From positions 13,960,662 to 14,024,661 of the forward strand of contig NC_048541.1 of assembly GCF_902806685.2 (NCBI RefSeq): DNA of 64,000 bases. Reading direction: 5' to 3'. Under the pieces are notes generated by a model. It saw only the letters and a program-made list of their open reading frames with translations. It searched no databases and was not told where the DNA came from. The stretch comes from Maniola hyperantus (lineage: Eukaryota > Arthropoda > Insecta > Lepidoptera > Nymphalidae). Of this stretch, positions 30,200-40,808 are shown piece after piece (positions within the stretch are counted from its first letter, which is position 1; each line of letters starts with the position of its first letter). The translations under genes and the position numbers were made by a program.

Positions 30200-30468
30200 A
30201 TTATCTAAATATATTAAAGGAAAAGTGACTGACTGACTGACTGACTGATGCTCGTGACTTCGTCCGCGTAGACTACAAAATTTCAAAACCCTATTTCACC
30301 CCCTTTGGAGTTGAATTTTCAAAAATCCTTTCTTAGCGGATGCCTACGTTATAATAGCTATCTGCATGCCAAATTTCAGCCCGATCCGTCCAGTAGTTTG
30401 AGCTGTGCGTTGATAGATCAGTCAGTCAGTCAGTCACCTTTTCCTTTTATATATATAGATTATATTGG
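30200..30468. mobile_element. Two Helitron type B pieces joined in opposite orientation
   Basis: 30200-30247 is a plus-orientation 5' end (atctaaatatattaaaggaaaagtgactgactgac). At 30248 it joins a minus-orientation copy starting inside the hairpin (ctcgtgacttcgtccgcg) and running to ttccttttatatatatagat. Confidence 0.65.
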
Positions 30469-30869
30469 TATAGACTAGTATGGATTTTTGCAGTTTCTAA
30501 AATGACTCTCAAACGGCAATTTTACAATGCCTAAATAGAATATTATTTATCTAAGGCCTAAATTATCTGTTATGGAGAATCTACTCCCTCCGGTATTGTC
30601 AGTCACGCCTGTACGTTTCATAAAATTACCTTTAATAATTAATTTGGCCATTCATTAGTAAAAAGTTACAACTTCACTATAATTTGGTTACGTCAAAAAC
30701 TAACAGACACAGATATTTGTTTTTAAAATGTGTTTACAATATTTCATTGAGTTCAGTTGGTTAATATCAAAATGAAAATCAAACTAAGTTTGTATGGAAA
30801 GCGCTGGGGACCGCGCTAGGGTGACTTCTCTTAAGTATTTTTTCAAAATGTACAAAAAGACTTTGTTTC
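30469..30869. other. No feature recognised
   Basis: AT-rich. No identifiable repeat or coding region. Confidence 0.45.
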
Positions 30870-31218
30870 AAAAATAAATAAAAAATATTTTTTATTCAAT
30901 TAAACATTAACAAGTATTTTTGATGAAAATCGTCAGATGCATCTACCACTGGTTTGGAATGTCTTTCCTAATGAGAAGAACCAGCAAGAAACTCGGCGGT
31001 TGCTCATTTCAAAGATTTGATATACAATATTGTGATATAACTAGCTTATGCTCGCGACTTCGTCCGCGTGGACTATACAAATTACAAACCCCTATTTCAC
31101 CCCCTTAGGATTTGAATTTTCAAAAATCCTTACTTAGCGGATGCCTACGCCATAATAGCTATCTGCATGCCAAATTTCAGCCCGATCCGTCCAGTAGTTT
31201 GAGCTGTGCGTTGATAGA

Positions 31219-31253
<35 letters not shown>

Positions 31254-31372
31254 CCTTTTCGTTTTATATATTTAGATAATATTAGATAATATGTATAAAA
31301 AGTATTTGCAGTCCAGCGCGTTGCTGTAACGAGCTGCAAGTCAAATCCACACTCTTTTATCATTTAGTTTCA
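30870..31372 (-). mobile_element. LINE 3' UTR (same family as 27405) split by a Helitron
   Basis: 30870-31040 has ttcaattaaacattaacaag, the gcatctaccactggtttggaatg block, and actcggcggttgctcatttcaaa. After the insert 31278-31372 continues tgtataaaaagtatttgcagtc, gcgttgctgtaacgagctgcaagtcaaatcc. The order is the same as in the uninterrupted copy at 27430-27660. Confidence 0.75.
31041..31277 (-). mobile_element. Helitron-like repeat (type B) nested in the LINE
   Basis: CTAGcttatgctcgcgacttcgtcc at the left, a (cagt)n-rich section, and ttcgttttatatatttagat at the right. Confidence 0.8.
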
Positions 31373-31394
31373 AGTGATATTTAGTTTACACACA

Positions 31395-31485
31395 TAACTC
31401 CGAAAAGTTAAAAGTGCGTGCCCAGGGTCGAACCCCCGACCTCCGATTAGAAGGCTGACGTCCTAACCACTAGGTTATCAGTCGC
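31395..31485 (-). mobile_element. SINE type 2, tRNA head
   Basis: Reverse complement of the head: cataactccgaaaagtt, gggtcgaacccccgacctccgattagaagg, gacgtcctaaccactaggttatc. Confidence 0.8.
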
Positions 31486-31897
31486 TCGCTTATGAGTCCC
31501 AAATCCTTATATACCGTGAAAATATTTTTCTTAAATATTTTTTTATTAAATATTTTCAAGAAGTGCTGCCAACTGTCAAATATAACCTTAGCACTTTTAA
31601 AATTCATCGCGAACTAAGCCGAAACGAAATATTAAATTATCAAAGCGTCACCCATTTTCGAGGCTTCTAGGCGTCGTTCTAGCGCAGGTGTGCTCCTGAC
31701 AGTAAGTGACGACGAATATAATATATTATGGATCATACTTTTATAAGACCTTGAGGAAGACTTGATACTTTCACATCAAGCCTGTGACGCTAAGACGTCA
31801 TGTCAGAATATGGCAGTAAAATAAGAGTGATAGGTGTAAAATAGAATTTCAGGTAAGGGTAATCCATTTTCATAAATAAAAGTAGATATCGTATAAG
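31486..31897. other. No feature recognised
   Basis: AT-rich. Nothing identified. Confidence 0.4.
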
Positions 31898-32109
31898 TAC
31901 CCTTATTATAAATGCGAAAGTGTGTTTGTTTGTTGGTTTGTCCTCCAATCAGGTCGCAACGGTGCAACGGATTGACGTGATTTTTGCATGGGTGTAGATA
32001 AAGACCTGGAGAGTGACGTAGGCTACTTTTGATCACGGATAATCAAAGAGTTCCCACGGGTTTTTTAAAAACCTAATTCCACGCGAACGAAGACGCGGGC
32101 GTCAGCTAG
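31898..32109 (+). mobile_element. Helitron-like repeat (type A), near complete
   Basis: taccc-ttattataaatgcgaaagtgtg at the left, gtcgcaacggtgcaacgg, gtgacgtaggctacttttgatc, and gaagacgcgggcgtcagCTAG then T. Closely related to 2057-2279. Confidence 0.75.
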
Positions 32110-32281
32110 TATTGAATAAGTGCTTGAAGACCAAAGTTTTCGAAAAGTACTGTGTCTCGGACACAGTTGCTAACTATGGGCCTCATATTAAGAAAGCTCA
32201 GAGTCACTCAACGGGCGATTAAGAGAGCTTTTTTTGGAGGTTTTAGGGTTCCGTACCTCAAAAGGAAAAACGGAACCCTTA

Positions 32282-32510
32282 TAATAATAATAATAAAAAC
32301 CTTTTATTCAGCCAAATTTACAAATAGGTAGAAACAGGTAGGGTGTCGTAGTCCTTGGGGAACCAAGGAGCCGACCAGTGTCCATGCTCCCTGGTTCCCC
32401 AAGACCCAGGCACCCACTTCTTAAAACTAGCTTAGTGTCTATCTTGGCCGAACGGGGCGCTGCCTCAGCTTATTGCTGCAGTCGGTCGACTGCAGCGCTG
32501 ATTTTCGGGA
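32282..32510. mobile_element. Unidentified insertion within the type D repeat
   Basis: It starts with (ATA)n and aaaaaccttttattcagcc, contains gtagtccttggggaaccaaggag and its near complement ctccctggttccccaagac, and ends ctgcagcgctgattttcggga. ttata occurs at both junctions and may be a target duplication. It looks like a retroposon 3' end in reverse orientation. Confidence 0.5.
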
Positions 32511-32527
32511 TTTATAGGATCACTTAG

Positions 32528-32544
32528 TTGTCTGTCTGTCTGAC

Positions 32545-32583
<39 letters not shown>

Positions 32584-32588
32584 CTGTC
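32528..32588. repeat. (GTCT)n tract
   Basis: tgtctgtctgtctgactgtctgtctgtc, an expanded tetranucleotide internal to the D repeat. Similar tracts lie at 17650 and 19040. Confidence 0.85.
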
Positions 32589-33262
32589 AAGAAACCTACA
32601 GGGTACTTCCCGTTGACCTAGAATCATGAAATTTGGTAGGTAGGTAGATCTTATAGCTGACATTTGGGGAAAAATCTGAAAACCGTGAATTTAGGGTTAG
32701 ATCACAAAAAAAAATTAAATTGTGGATGACCACAATAATTAGTATTTTCAACTTTCGAAGTGAGAGTGAGTCTTCACCTGTACATTCTAAAACAGTTTTT
32801 TTTTTTTTATGCATCATAGTTTTTGAATTATCGTGCAAAAAGTCGAAAAAATACGACTGTAGTACGGAACCCTCATTGCGCGAGCCTGCCTCGCACTGGG
32901 CCGGTTTTTTAATTTTCATGGCCGTCATTTTTAAATTCTTATTATTTGTTGTTATAGTGGCAACAGAAATACATCATCTGTGAAAATTTTTACTGTTTAT
33001 CACGGTTCATGAGATACAGCCTGGTGACAGAGAGACAGATGGACGGAGAGCGGAGTCTTAGTAATAGGGTCCCGTTTTACCCTTTGGGTGCGGAACCCTA
33101 AAAACATCTTAAAGATTGAGAAAATCTTACGTTTTATTTGACAGTGTTTTTGGCCGGTTTTTTCTATGTGATCTAAGTATTCAGAAATGAGGATATCTGT
33201 AGGAGAACCAGAGTAACCGATATAGCTGAGTCGCTCAGCTCAACCGAGAACGTAAAGTAACT

Positions 33263-33937
33263 CGCGATACGAACATTTTTTTCTAAAAACCTTTCCTGCC
33301 TGGAAACTTTGGATTGTATAATAATTTTGATTTTAAGCAACTAATATTACTATTTTGCCTTCTATATTTTAAGCGTAAGTCAGAAAAGCAGGTTAAATTT
33401 AACTAATTTTATAAGTTATTAAAATGTTCCCTCATATAAAGCTTGCACGTGGATATAGATCACAAGGCGTAGAGGCTAATCGAGAGATTTAATCTTTATT
33501 ATAACCTAACTGCAATATTAACTTGATTAGGGCACAATTGCTATTGTAACCACTTAATCAAAATATCGACTTAACACAAAAGTATTTAATAGTCGTCGAG
33601 TCTCGAGTCGGAACGAGACTGCTTAAAAACCTTCAAACACTGGTATTTATACAAATCGATTCAAGATGGCTTCCCCGCCACAGATCGCGTGACATCGGAT
33701 GAGTCAAATATTGTCTAATTCATTAAACTAACTTCAATAAGCTAACAATATTTCAGTCCAAATTTTAAATGTAAAGAATTAAAGAACTGTGTTTTATTCA
33801 AAATAAGTAATAAATTACACTTTTTGATGGTCGGTTGTTGCGTTTGTAAGATGATGATGATATAGTGGTGATAATTTTTACGCGAACTTAAAACTAAAGC
33901 TACGAGGGTTCCAAATGCGCCCGGGTCTGAGATCAGC
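33263..33937. other. No feature recognised
   Basis: Non-repetitive AT-rich sequence. No exon or promoter signal that I could support. Confidence 0.4.
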
Positions 33938-33949
33938 CTACCACAAACT

Positions 33950-34008
33950 TTTTTTTTTTTTTTTTCTTCGGGGGAGGAAAAAATCTCTACGGACTTCTGC
34001 CTGCCCTT
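33950..34008 (-). mobile_element. 59-bp retroposon 3' end with 12-bp target duplication
   Basis: It starts with 16-17 T (poly(A) on the minus strand), then cttcgggggaggaaaaaatc and ttctgcctgccctt. It is flanked by ctaccacaaact at 33938-33949 and 34009-34020, an exact 12-bp duplication. Poly(A) plus a duplication of this length indicates LINE machinery. The insert is almost only the tail. Confidence 0.85.
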
Positions 34009-34020
34009 CTACCACAAACT

Positions 34021-34676
34021 CAGTCGGGTATTCTTTTTACTATCGCCACTTTACAAAATCATGAAGCCGTTAAGCAACTCATTCCGAAGCTTTCTGAAGA
34101 ACAAAGCTGCTTCCGTACTTTAATTAATTAATTAGGTAAGTAAGCACATTAGAAATGTTAAAATAGGTATTTCCAAATTGATCTTAAACGAAAACGGCCA
34201 AAGATATTATGAAATGAGCTTAATAAAGATGAAGTGAAACATTTACTCCTGTTATCCTTAAAAGGGACGCTGTAAATTCTGAAATGTTTATTACATTAAA
34301 GAGATCTGCATATTACTTGGAGGAAGTCGTAACCCAATGGGAAGTTGGTTCCCCCTCTTACTTATCAAACGGTCAAAGTATCCCCAACAGCTTTAAGGGA
34401 ATAAAGTTGTACTCATTTGCATACATTACCTATTCTCTTTTGAAGAAAGTTGAGGCCTTAGGATATATAATTATTATGCCTCTTGGTTTCTTAACATTTA
34501 GTTCAAAACCATTTTTTGACCACCTTACTGGATCACTTATGCCCCTTATTAAGATGGCCAAAAATCTTTAATGCACAGAGAAATAGGAAATTTCCCTATA
34601 TAAAAATCTAAAAAGTAATAATAGCCAATTTCAATAATCTCAAACACTAAAAATAAAATAAAAAATATCTTCTATT
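34021..34676. other. No gene recognised
   Basis: The 95-codon ORF at 34284-34571 resembles nothing I know and shows no domain. I treat it as chance. Confidence 0.4.
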
Positions 34677-34987
34677 TCTATATATATAAAAGGAAAAGGT
34701 GACTGACTGACTGACTGACTGACTGACTGACTGACTGACTGACTGACTGACTGACTGACTGACTGACTGACTGACTGACTGACTGACTGACTGACTGACT
34801 GACTGACTGATCTATCAACGCACAGCTCAAACTACTGGACGGATCGGGCTGAAATTTGGCATGCAGATAGCTATTATGACGTAGGCATCCGCTAAGAAAG
34901 GATTTTTGAAAATTCAACTCCTAAGGGGGTGAAATAGGGTTTTGAAATTTTGTAGTCCACGCGGACGAAGTCGCGAGCATAAGCTAG
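34677..34987 (+). mobile_element. Helitron-like repeat (type B) with expanded (GACT)n
   Basis: tctatatatataaaaggaaaaggt, then the array, then gatctatcaacgcacagctc, to cgcggacgaagtcgcgagcataagCTAG. It is the longest copy of the family here, because of the array. Confidence 0.8.
34701..34810. repeat. (GACT)27 microsatellite
   Basis: 110 bp of uninterrupted GACT units. Other copies of this Helitron carry 2-6 units at the same place. The minus-strand frame reads as a Ser-Val-Ser-Gln repeat and is not a gene. Confidence 0.95.
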
Positions 34988-35401
34988 TATTATACTATGA
35001 TGTCCGCGACTTCGTCCGCTTGAATTTAGATTTTTTTTTAAATATATGAAATTTTTTGGCTTGTAAGTAATTGCGATGTGTTTTTTAAGTAGGGGAGTAA
35101 ATGGCACAAAGTGTAAAAAATAATTTTAGTAATTCAGCAAATATGGTCAAAGTTTAGTAATTTGATAACATAATATTTTCTTTGGTTTATTATCAAAGTT
35201 TCTAAATTACGAATATATTTCATGGCGTAAACACAAATATTATATAAGGTGTAAGTTTCTAACTTCCAGTACTTAATAACACTTTTAAATTAATGTATAC
35301 GTTTTCTGTGTTTATCAAAAGGTTTTCGCAAGTTAAGCCGGGTACTCACTAGCGAGTCGTAACCGTTGCACGTCACCGTTACCAAAAACCATAGTAAGTA
35401 G

Positions 35402-35670
35402 GTACAGTCAGCAACAAAACTAGGTTTGTACCCGCTGGTTACAGTACGCGGCAGAAAGTAACATAGACATTTAGAGAGAGATAGCGGTTTTGTAGAGCAT
35501 TATCTCTGTCGTTGAGACCGACAAAACGTCACATAGGTATTAGTGATAGAGACAACGCTCTACAGAGCCGAAACGTCATTCTAAATGCCGATGTACATTA
35601 CTTTCTGCCGCGTACTGTACCTACAAGCGACTATGAACGGGTGCAAACTTAGCTTTGTTGCTTACTGTAC
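35402..35670. mobile_element. 269-bp palindromic MITE nested in the 1-kb element
   Basis: Left arm gtacagtcagcaacaaaactaggtttgtacccg, right arm cgggtgcaaacttagctttgttgcttactgtac. The inner part (acagtacgcggcagaaagtaa / ttactttctgccgcgtactgt) is also complementary. Confidence 0.8.
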
Positions 35671-36089
35671 GTGGTTTGCGAGTCAAACGCGCTGCACTCG
35701 CGATGAGCCGATGATTGTCGATTTTTGCCGATCAAAGGGCAGTCGCACTGCTCGTGTTACTTGTGCGGAAGGTCTTTACTTGTAACCTAACTTCTTCATC
35801 ATAACACACCTGATATAACAGTCGTGGTCATCACGAAGTGACTCTTTGGGGGCAGATGCTACACGCCTCACAATCATTCGGTACTTCTCCTTGCTGGCCG
35901 ATAGTGTAGTACACTCGTACAAAGGACCGCCACCGGTCAATTTGGTCGGTCGATCGTTACACTACAAGACGCTCAATGGAGTCACTCTCAGTTACCTACT
36001 TACGAATTTATAAGCCTCTATTAATAAATTCACATCACAAGACGTGATTAACACTTCATCCGACATCGTGGTGCTCTAAACGAACACTG

Positions 36090-36177
36090 GATAGACTGGT
36101 TCGGTAGGAAAGGCATTTCGAACCAGTGGTATATGCATCCGACGATTCAAAAGTACTTGTGAAAGTTTACTTGACCG
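36090..36177 (+). mobile_element. LINE 3'-UTR fragment
   Basis: ctggttcggtaggaaaggcatttcgaaccagtgg and gcatccgacgattcaaaagtacttgtgaaagtttactt. Confidence 0.6.
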
Positions 36178-36343
36178 ACACCTTTTATCTCATGTTAAAT
36201 GTCCAGGCATTACTAAGGAGATCCCGGATCGTTCGTCACCCCTTATCGCACGATTGCTGGTCTGCTCGGTAATAACATACTATGGTTACTCTGTGATATT
36301 AGTGTGGTTATGGTTACACCTTACTAGTGAGTTCCCGGCTTTA

Positions 36344-37135
36344 GATGCAAATTGAAAGCACAGTTCGCACTCTCATGGGGGGTAGCAGCGCGAAAATTAT
36401 AAATTTATGTGCAAAGTTTGTTTTATATTAGCTGTAATGTTGATGCGAGCTCGTGTCTAATTAAGGTTTGTTATATACGCTAGAATATCGTTCGATAATG
36501 GAATGTAAGCTACGCTAATAAAACATGATAAAATTAATATTGCCACATAATAGATATTATTTTGCGATACGAGATGTTTTTGTTAACGTTTTAGCCGGAA
36601 TTTAATGTGAATTTCGTTTGTTATAAAATCTTTGATTATTTTATACACCTACTCACATTATTATGTCTATTGTTCTGACAATGTTGCAAATGAAATAGCT
36701 TTTGTGAACAGAATTATGGATGTTAAAATTAAATTAAATTTTGGAGTTGTTTTCAACATTAATGTGTATCGTTTAGAAATTGTACCGACAAGTAATACTG
36801 AAAACAGTATAATTGAAAACTTGGAAACTCAACAGATAGCATATCACTCAATGATTTGTGGGATAAAATCCACTTGTTAGGTTGTAACATCTCATACTCC
36901 TTTTTTGCCGTGGGGAAAGCTGTCGTGGAAAACTCCGCACGAGGAGAGACAGAGATTTTGCTAGCTAAAACCTCTTACCGATGAAAAGTCTTTCCATGTT
37001 GGTATCGCCTGGTGGTTGGGCTACGGGATCGGATTTGTTCGCGAGATCCATCCAGCAGCGTTTGCTTAGTCAGATCCTCCCCCCGGATCAATGTTGTAAA
37101 CTTACTCCTAATACAAGCCATACGCTTCGTTGACG
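36344..37135. other. No gene recognised
   Basis: The 82-codon ORF at 36632-36880 is not recognised. 36925-36995 shows weak similarity to part of the gypsy LTR (gctgtcgtggaa, gctaaaa-ct, cttacc), too short to call. Confidence 0.35.
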
Positions 37136-37421
37136 AGAAAAAAACGATCAAGTACGAGTCGGATTCGAACACAAAGGGTTTCGTACTGTCGTAAAATAAA
37201 TCTCGAACAGCATAATAAAAAAATATCGCTCCAACAGCTGTAGGAACAAGACTGCAAGTTGATGACGGACATCGCCATCTTGATGTGTTTTAGTAAACTA
37301 ATCACAGACACAAACAGAGAGAGGAAGACGGACGGACGAACGGACGGGCGGACACACAGACAGACAACGAAGTGATCCTATAAGGGTTTCTTTTTCCTTT
37401 TGAGGTATGGAACCCTAAAAG
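37136..37421. mobile_element. GGTTCCGTACC-family repeat (type D)
   Basis: gatcaagtacgagtcggattcgaacacaaagggtttcg at the left, gacggacggacgaacggacgg and agacagacaacgaagtgatcc inside, ttgaggtatggaaccctaaaa at the right. Confidence 0.6.
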
Positions 37422-37974
37422 TATTAATCTGAAGCAACGTATTGCAATGCAAATCGAATTAATAACAGTTATAAAAAAACTTCAAATTACGTGGTATGTA
37501 CCTGTTATTACATTAAAATATTAGTAAATTAATTTATATTTACTTTTAAATTAAATTTATAGATGCAAAGTTTTTATGTTATGAATAACAAACGAAGAAT
37601 AGAAAAAAAGTTCTAACAATAAAAACTTTTTCCACTTTAAAATTTTTACGATGGAATAAAATAAATATTGCAAAGTTAGGTAAATGTTAACGTAATGACT
37701 AAAATTATTTAAAGTGTTTTTTCTAAACTAGACTTTTATGATTCAACTTTTTATGAACAGTAATCACATAAAACTGGCCTGAAATATACGAAGTGTAGTT
37801 TTGGCAGAATGTCGGAGGATTTCTTTTTAGACAAGCGCTTGGCTGCAATCAGACCTATTAGTAAGACAGCTTTCTGCTTAACACAACAAGTCTGATTGAG
37901 TGAGGTCAGGTTGAGTGTAAAGGCATCTTCTAGGACACTCCAACCTAGGACTTTATTGCTTTTTTAAGCATAAT
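37422..37974. other. No feature recognised
   Basis: AT-rich, unrecognised. Confidence 0.4.
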
Positions 37975-38560
37975 AATAACGAAGAAGAATTAGAACGAAA
38001 AATTAAATTTGCTTGGAATAAATACTGGAGCCTAAAAGAAATATTAAAAAGTAAAATGCCAATGTATATCAAAAGTAAAATTATGAATACATTTGTGTAT
38101 TGCCCACGCTAACGTATGGCTGCCAAACCTGGAAGTTTACAGACAAAATAAGAAGAATGATAACATCTTGTCAAAGAGCAATGGAACGAAGTATACTGAA
38201 AATGAAGAGGATTCATAAAATCCGCCATTGTGTCATCAGGAAACCGACCCAACTAACTGACGCACTTTCCTATACATTGAAATCGAAATGGAAATGGGCC
38301 GGCCATGTTGCTAGACTCACGGACAACCGGTGGACAGTGAGAGTAACGAGCTGGCCAGGACCAAAAGGCACACGTAGTAGAGGAAGGCCGCATTATCGTT
38401 GGGACGACGACATCAAAAAAGTGGCGGGACCAAACCGGATGCTCAAAGCTAGACAGGGTAAAGTGGGTTTCTCTGGAGGAGGCCTTGACCTGAAAAGGGT
38501 TCTTCATAAAAATAAGCATAGTACTAAACTTAAATTATTATTTTATGTTAACGTCTAGTA
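37975..38560 (+). pseudogene. RTE-like LINE reverse transcriptase, C-terminal remnant
   Basis: Two overlapping frames encode the end of an RTE-clade reverse transcriptase. First comes LERKIKFAWNKYWSLKEIL from about 37990. After a frame break, LTYGCQTWKFT follows at about 38107, then RAMERSILKMKR, KIRHCVIRKPTQLTDA, KWKWAGHVARLTDNRW, RGRPHYRWDDDIKKVAG, and a stop at about 38556. The LTYG-Q-W and KW-WAGH-AR-D-RW motifs are typical of this end. The RT catalytic YADD and the endonuclease are absent because the copy is 5' truncated. A (TATT)n tail follows at 38625-38645. Confidence 0.8.
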
Positions 38561-38619
38561 TTTTAAGTTTTATTTAATTAATCCCATAATATTATTGTAA
38601 AGAGAAGAAATAAAAGGCT

Positions 38620-38645
38620 TTTTTATTATTTATTTATTTATTTAA
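38620..38645. repeat. (TATT)n tract
   Basis: ttattatttatttatttatttaa at the end of the LINE 3' UTR. Confidence 0.85.
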
Positions 38646-38756
38646 GCATAATTATCGTCAAGCGAAAGCCTATCACGCAAAGTACCTATGCTTTTTATCT
38701 GATAAAGCTCAGCCTAAAACATTTGAAAATCGTTCACATAATATTTTGCATGCAAA

Positions 38757-38830
38757 TTTTTTTTTTTTTTTTTTTTGTTTATTTGAAAGTAATCAACAGC
38801 GTAAATACATAATTATTATTGCAACGAAAA
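38757..38830 (-). mobile_element. Retroposon tail, poly(T) strand
   Basis: About 20 T followed by gtttatttgaaagtaatcaacagcgtaaatac. It looks like the complement of a poly(A)-ended retroposon. Confidence 0.45.
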
Positions 38831-39359
38831 AGTCTCTAATAATTAAAAAAAAGATATAAGTCATATTTAACGAGGAAATTTTAACATACCTACTTTGCAA
38901 AATAATGTTCCTCCAAAGAAATTCAAACTTTATTCTCTAAGAGATTTCATTATACCTACTTTTTACTCAGAAAGTTTTGTTTTTACAAAGTAAATTTTCT
39001 GGTAGATCGCCGGCAATTGTATACTGTACTTTATGATTAAGTGTCAAAACTCGGGGCTTGGAAGCGAGGAAATATGAAAATCGTACTCTACGAGCACGTA
39101 AACTAGAGTTTTTGCACAAAGTTTAACTGGCCAAATAACTCAGAGTTTTGTATAGTATAAACCGATTTTGGGATTTTCATCAAATGGATTTAGAACTGAA
39201 TTCCTTTAGAGTTAAGGTAGATATTATAGTAAATCTTGAAGTAGGTACTCGTATATGTAGGTACGTATTTGTCATGATGATGGTGATACTTATTTAAGCT
39301 CGTCTTAAGAGTTTGCTTGAGAGTACCTAAGATTAAGAACCCGAGAATTCTCGATCCGA
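38831..39359. other. No feature recognised
   Basis: AT-rich. No coding or repeat signal. Confidence 0.4.
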
Positions 39360-40150
39360 AATAGACACGAAATATTGTAACCATTTGATTGTCAAAGCCC
39401 TTTCTAAGTTTTATATGACATGGCTACTGCACTAAGGATTGGCTCCTAACGTGGGAACCCCTCAATGGCTAATGGCACAGACACGAGATGTTGTAAACGT
39501 ATCTCATAGTGAAAGCCATTTTTAATTTTCACAATGATATTATGACTACTACCCTCAGGGTTGGCTCCTAACGAAAGAACTCCTCAACGGTTAACAGCAT
39601 AGATACGAAATATTGTAAACACATTTAATTATGAAAGCCCTTTCTTAGCTTCATCATGACATAGCTACTACCCTCAGGGTGGGCTCCGCACGAAAGAACT
39701 CCTCAACGGTTAACAGCATAGATACGAAATATTGTAAACACATTTGATTATGAAAGCCCTTTCTTAGCTTCATCATGACATAGCTACTACCCTCAGGGTG
39801 GGCTCCTAACGAAAGAACTCCTCAACGGTTAACAGCACAGACACGAAATATTGTAAACACATTTGATTGTGAAAGCCCTTTCTTAGCTTCATCATGACAT
39901 AGCTACTACCCTCAGGGTTGGCTCCTAACGAAAGAACTCCTCAACGGTTAACAGCAAAGATACGAAATATTGTAAACACATTTGATTATGAAAGCCCTTT
40001 CTTAGCTTCATCATGACATAGCTACTACCCTCAGGGTTGGCTCCTAACGAAAGAACTCCTCAACGGTTAACAGCACAGACACGAAATATTGTAAACACAT
40101 TTGATTATGAAAGCCAAGCTTCATCATGACATGGCTACTACCCCAAATAG
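39360..40150. repeat. Minisatellite, 119-bp period, 6-7 copies
   Basis: cgaaatattgtaaac recurs at 39368, 39484 (cgagatgttgtaaac), 39606, 39725, 39844, 39963 and 40082. The last five starts are exactly 119 bp apart. Each unit contains gaaagccctttcttagcttcatcatgacatagctactaccctcagggt and gaaagaactcctcaacggttaacagca. The first two units are diverged, the inner ones almost identical, and the last is cut short with a small deletion. Confidence 0.95.
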
Positions 40151-40489
40151 CAGAGCCATGAAATGATGTATACCTTTGAACAATATAATAATTTACATAG
40201 TTGTCGTTTCTTAATGCAAAATAGGGGTAAACACAGACATCGTTTTGTTGGAAGAAATGCCAATAATGTGCTCTTAAGGTAAGCAATAGAAATCTGTGAA
40301 GATAAGAGAGCATTGTGCAAAATCATATCAACATTTCGACCTCATTAGGCACACGCAGCATAGCTCTGACAATAGGCACCGACAAAACATTATTATCAAC
40401 CCGCATGTACACGACCCATTATCGATGTACAAATATTATGATATGGTAGGACACTTAATTATTATGATTGGTACTTACGTATCTATGGA

Positions 40490-40808
40490 TCTATCATCAT
40501 CATCATGATCATCCCTTCGCTGGCTCACTACAAAGCACGGGTCTTCTCTCAGAGTGAGAAGGGGTTTGGCCATAGTCTACCACGCTGGCCATGTGCGGAT
40601 TGGTAGACTTCACACACCTTTGAGAACATTATGGAAAACTCTCAGGCATGCAGGTTTCCTCACGATGTTTTCCTTCACCATTAAAGCAAGTGATATTTAA
40701 TTACTTGAAACGCACATAACTCCGAAAAGTTAGAGGTGCATACCCGGGATCGAACCCCCGACCTCCGATTAGAAGGCGGACGTCCTAACCACTAGGTTAT
40801 CACAGCTT
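40490..40808 (-). mobile_element. SINE type 2, full length
   Basis: Reverse complement of 13549-13860: (cat)n tail, ccttcgctggctcactacaaagc, cgctggccatgtgcgg, gcaggtttcctcacgatgttttcc, and the head gggatcgaacccccgacctccg with gacgtcctaaccactaggttatc. Confidence 0.85.

Larger units (their letters stand above)
32244..33103. mobile_element. GGTTCCGTACC-family repeat (type D), itself carrying an insertion
   Basis: Inverted ends tagggttccgtacctcaaaagg and gggtgcggaaccctaaaaac. The sequence cccttata|ggatcactt is interrupted at 32282-32510. Confidence 0.7.
32150..33262 (+). mobile_element. RTE-like LINE 3' fragment split by a type D repeat
   Basis: 32150-32226 (gttgctaactatgggcctcatattaagaaagctcagagtcactcaacgg) and 33184-33262 (gtattcagaaatgaggatatctgtaggagaaccagagtaaccgatatagctg) are consecutive pieces of the LINE found in reverse at 15540-15680. 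The D repeat lies between them. Confidence 0.7.
35336..36340. mobile_element. 1005-bp non-autonomous element with TTA duplication (PIF/Harbinger-like)
   Basis: It begins AGCCGGGTACTCACTAGCGAG and ends CTTACTAGTGAGTTCCCGGCT, about 18 of 21 complementary. tta flanks both sides (35333-35335 and 36341-36343), the TWA duplication of PIF/Harbinger. The interior holds a nested palindromic MITE (35402-35670) and a LINE tail (about 36090-36175). No transposase ORF. Confidence 0.75.

Noticed and set aside
34678..34917. ORF encoding a Ser-Val-Ser-Gln repeat
   Set aside because: It is the translation of the (GACT)n microsatellite in a Helitron. No gene context.
36925..36995. Solo LTR or LTR fragment related to the gypsy element
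   Set aside because: Only a few short matches (gctgtcgtggaa, gctaaaa) to the LTR, not enough to call.
38100..38558. Host gene of 152 codons
   Set aside because: LTYGCQTW and KWKWAGHVAR mark the end of an RTE-like reverse transcriptase, so it is a truncated LINE.
39360..40150. CRISPR array
   Set aside because: Eukaryotic context, contiguous 119-bp units with no unique spacers. It is a minisatellite.
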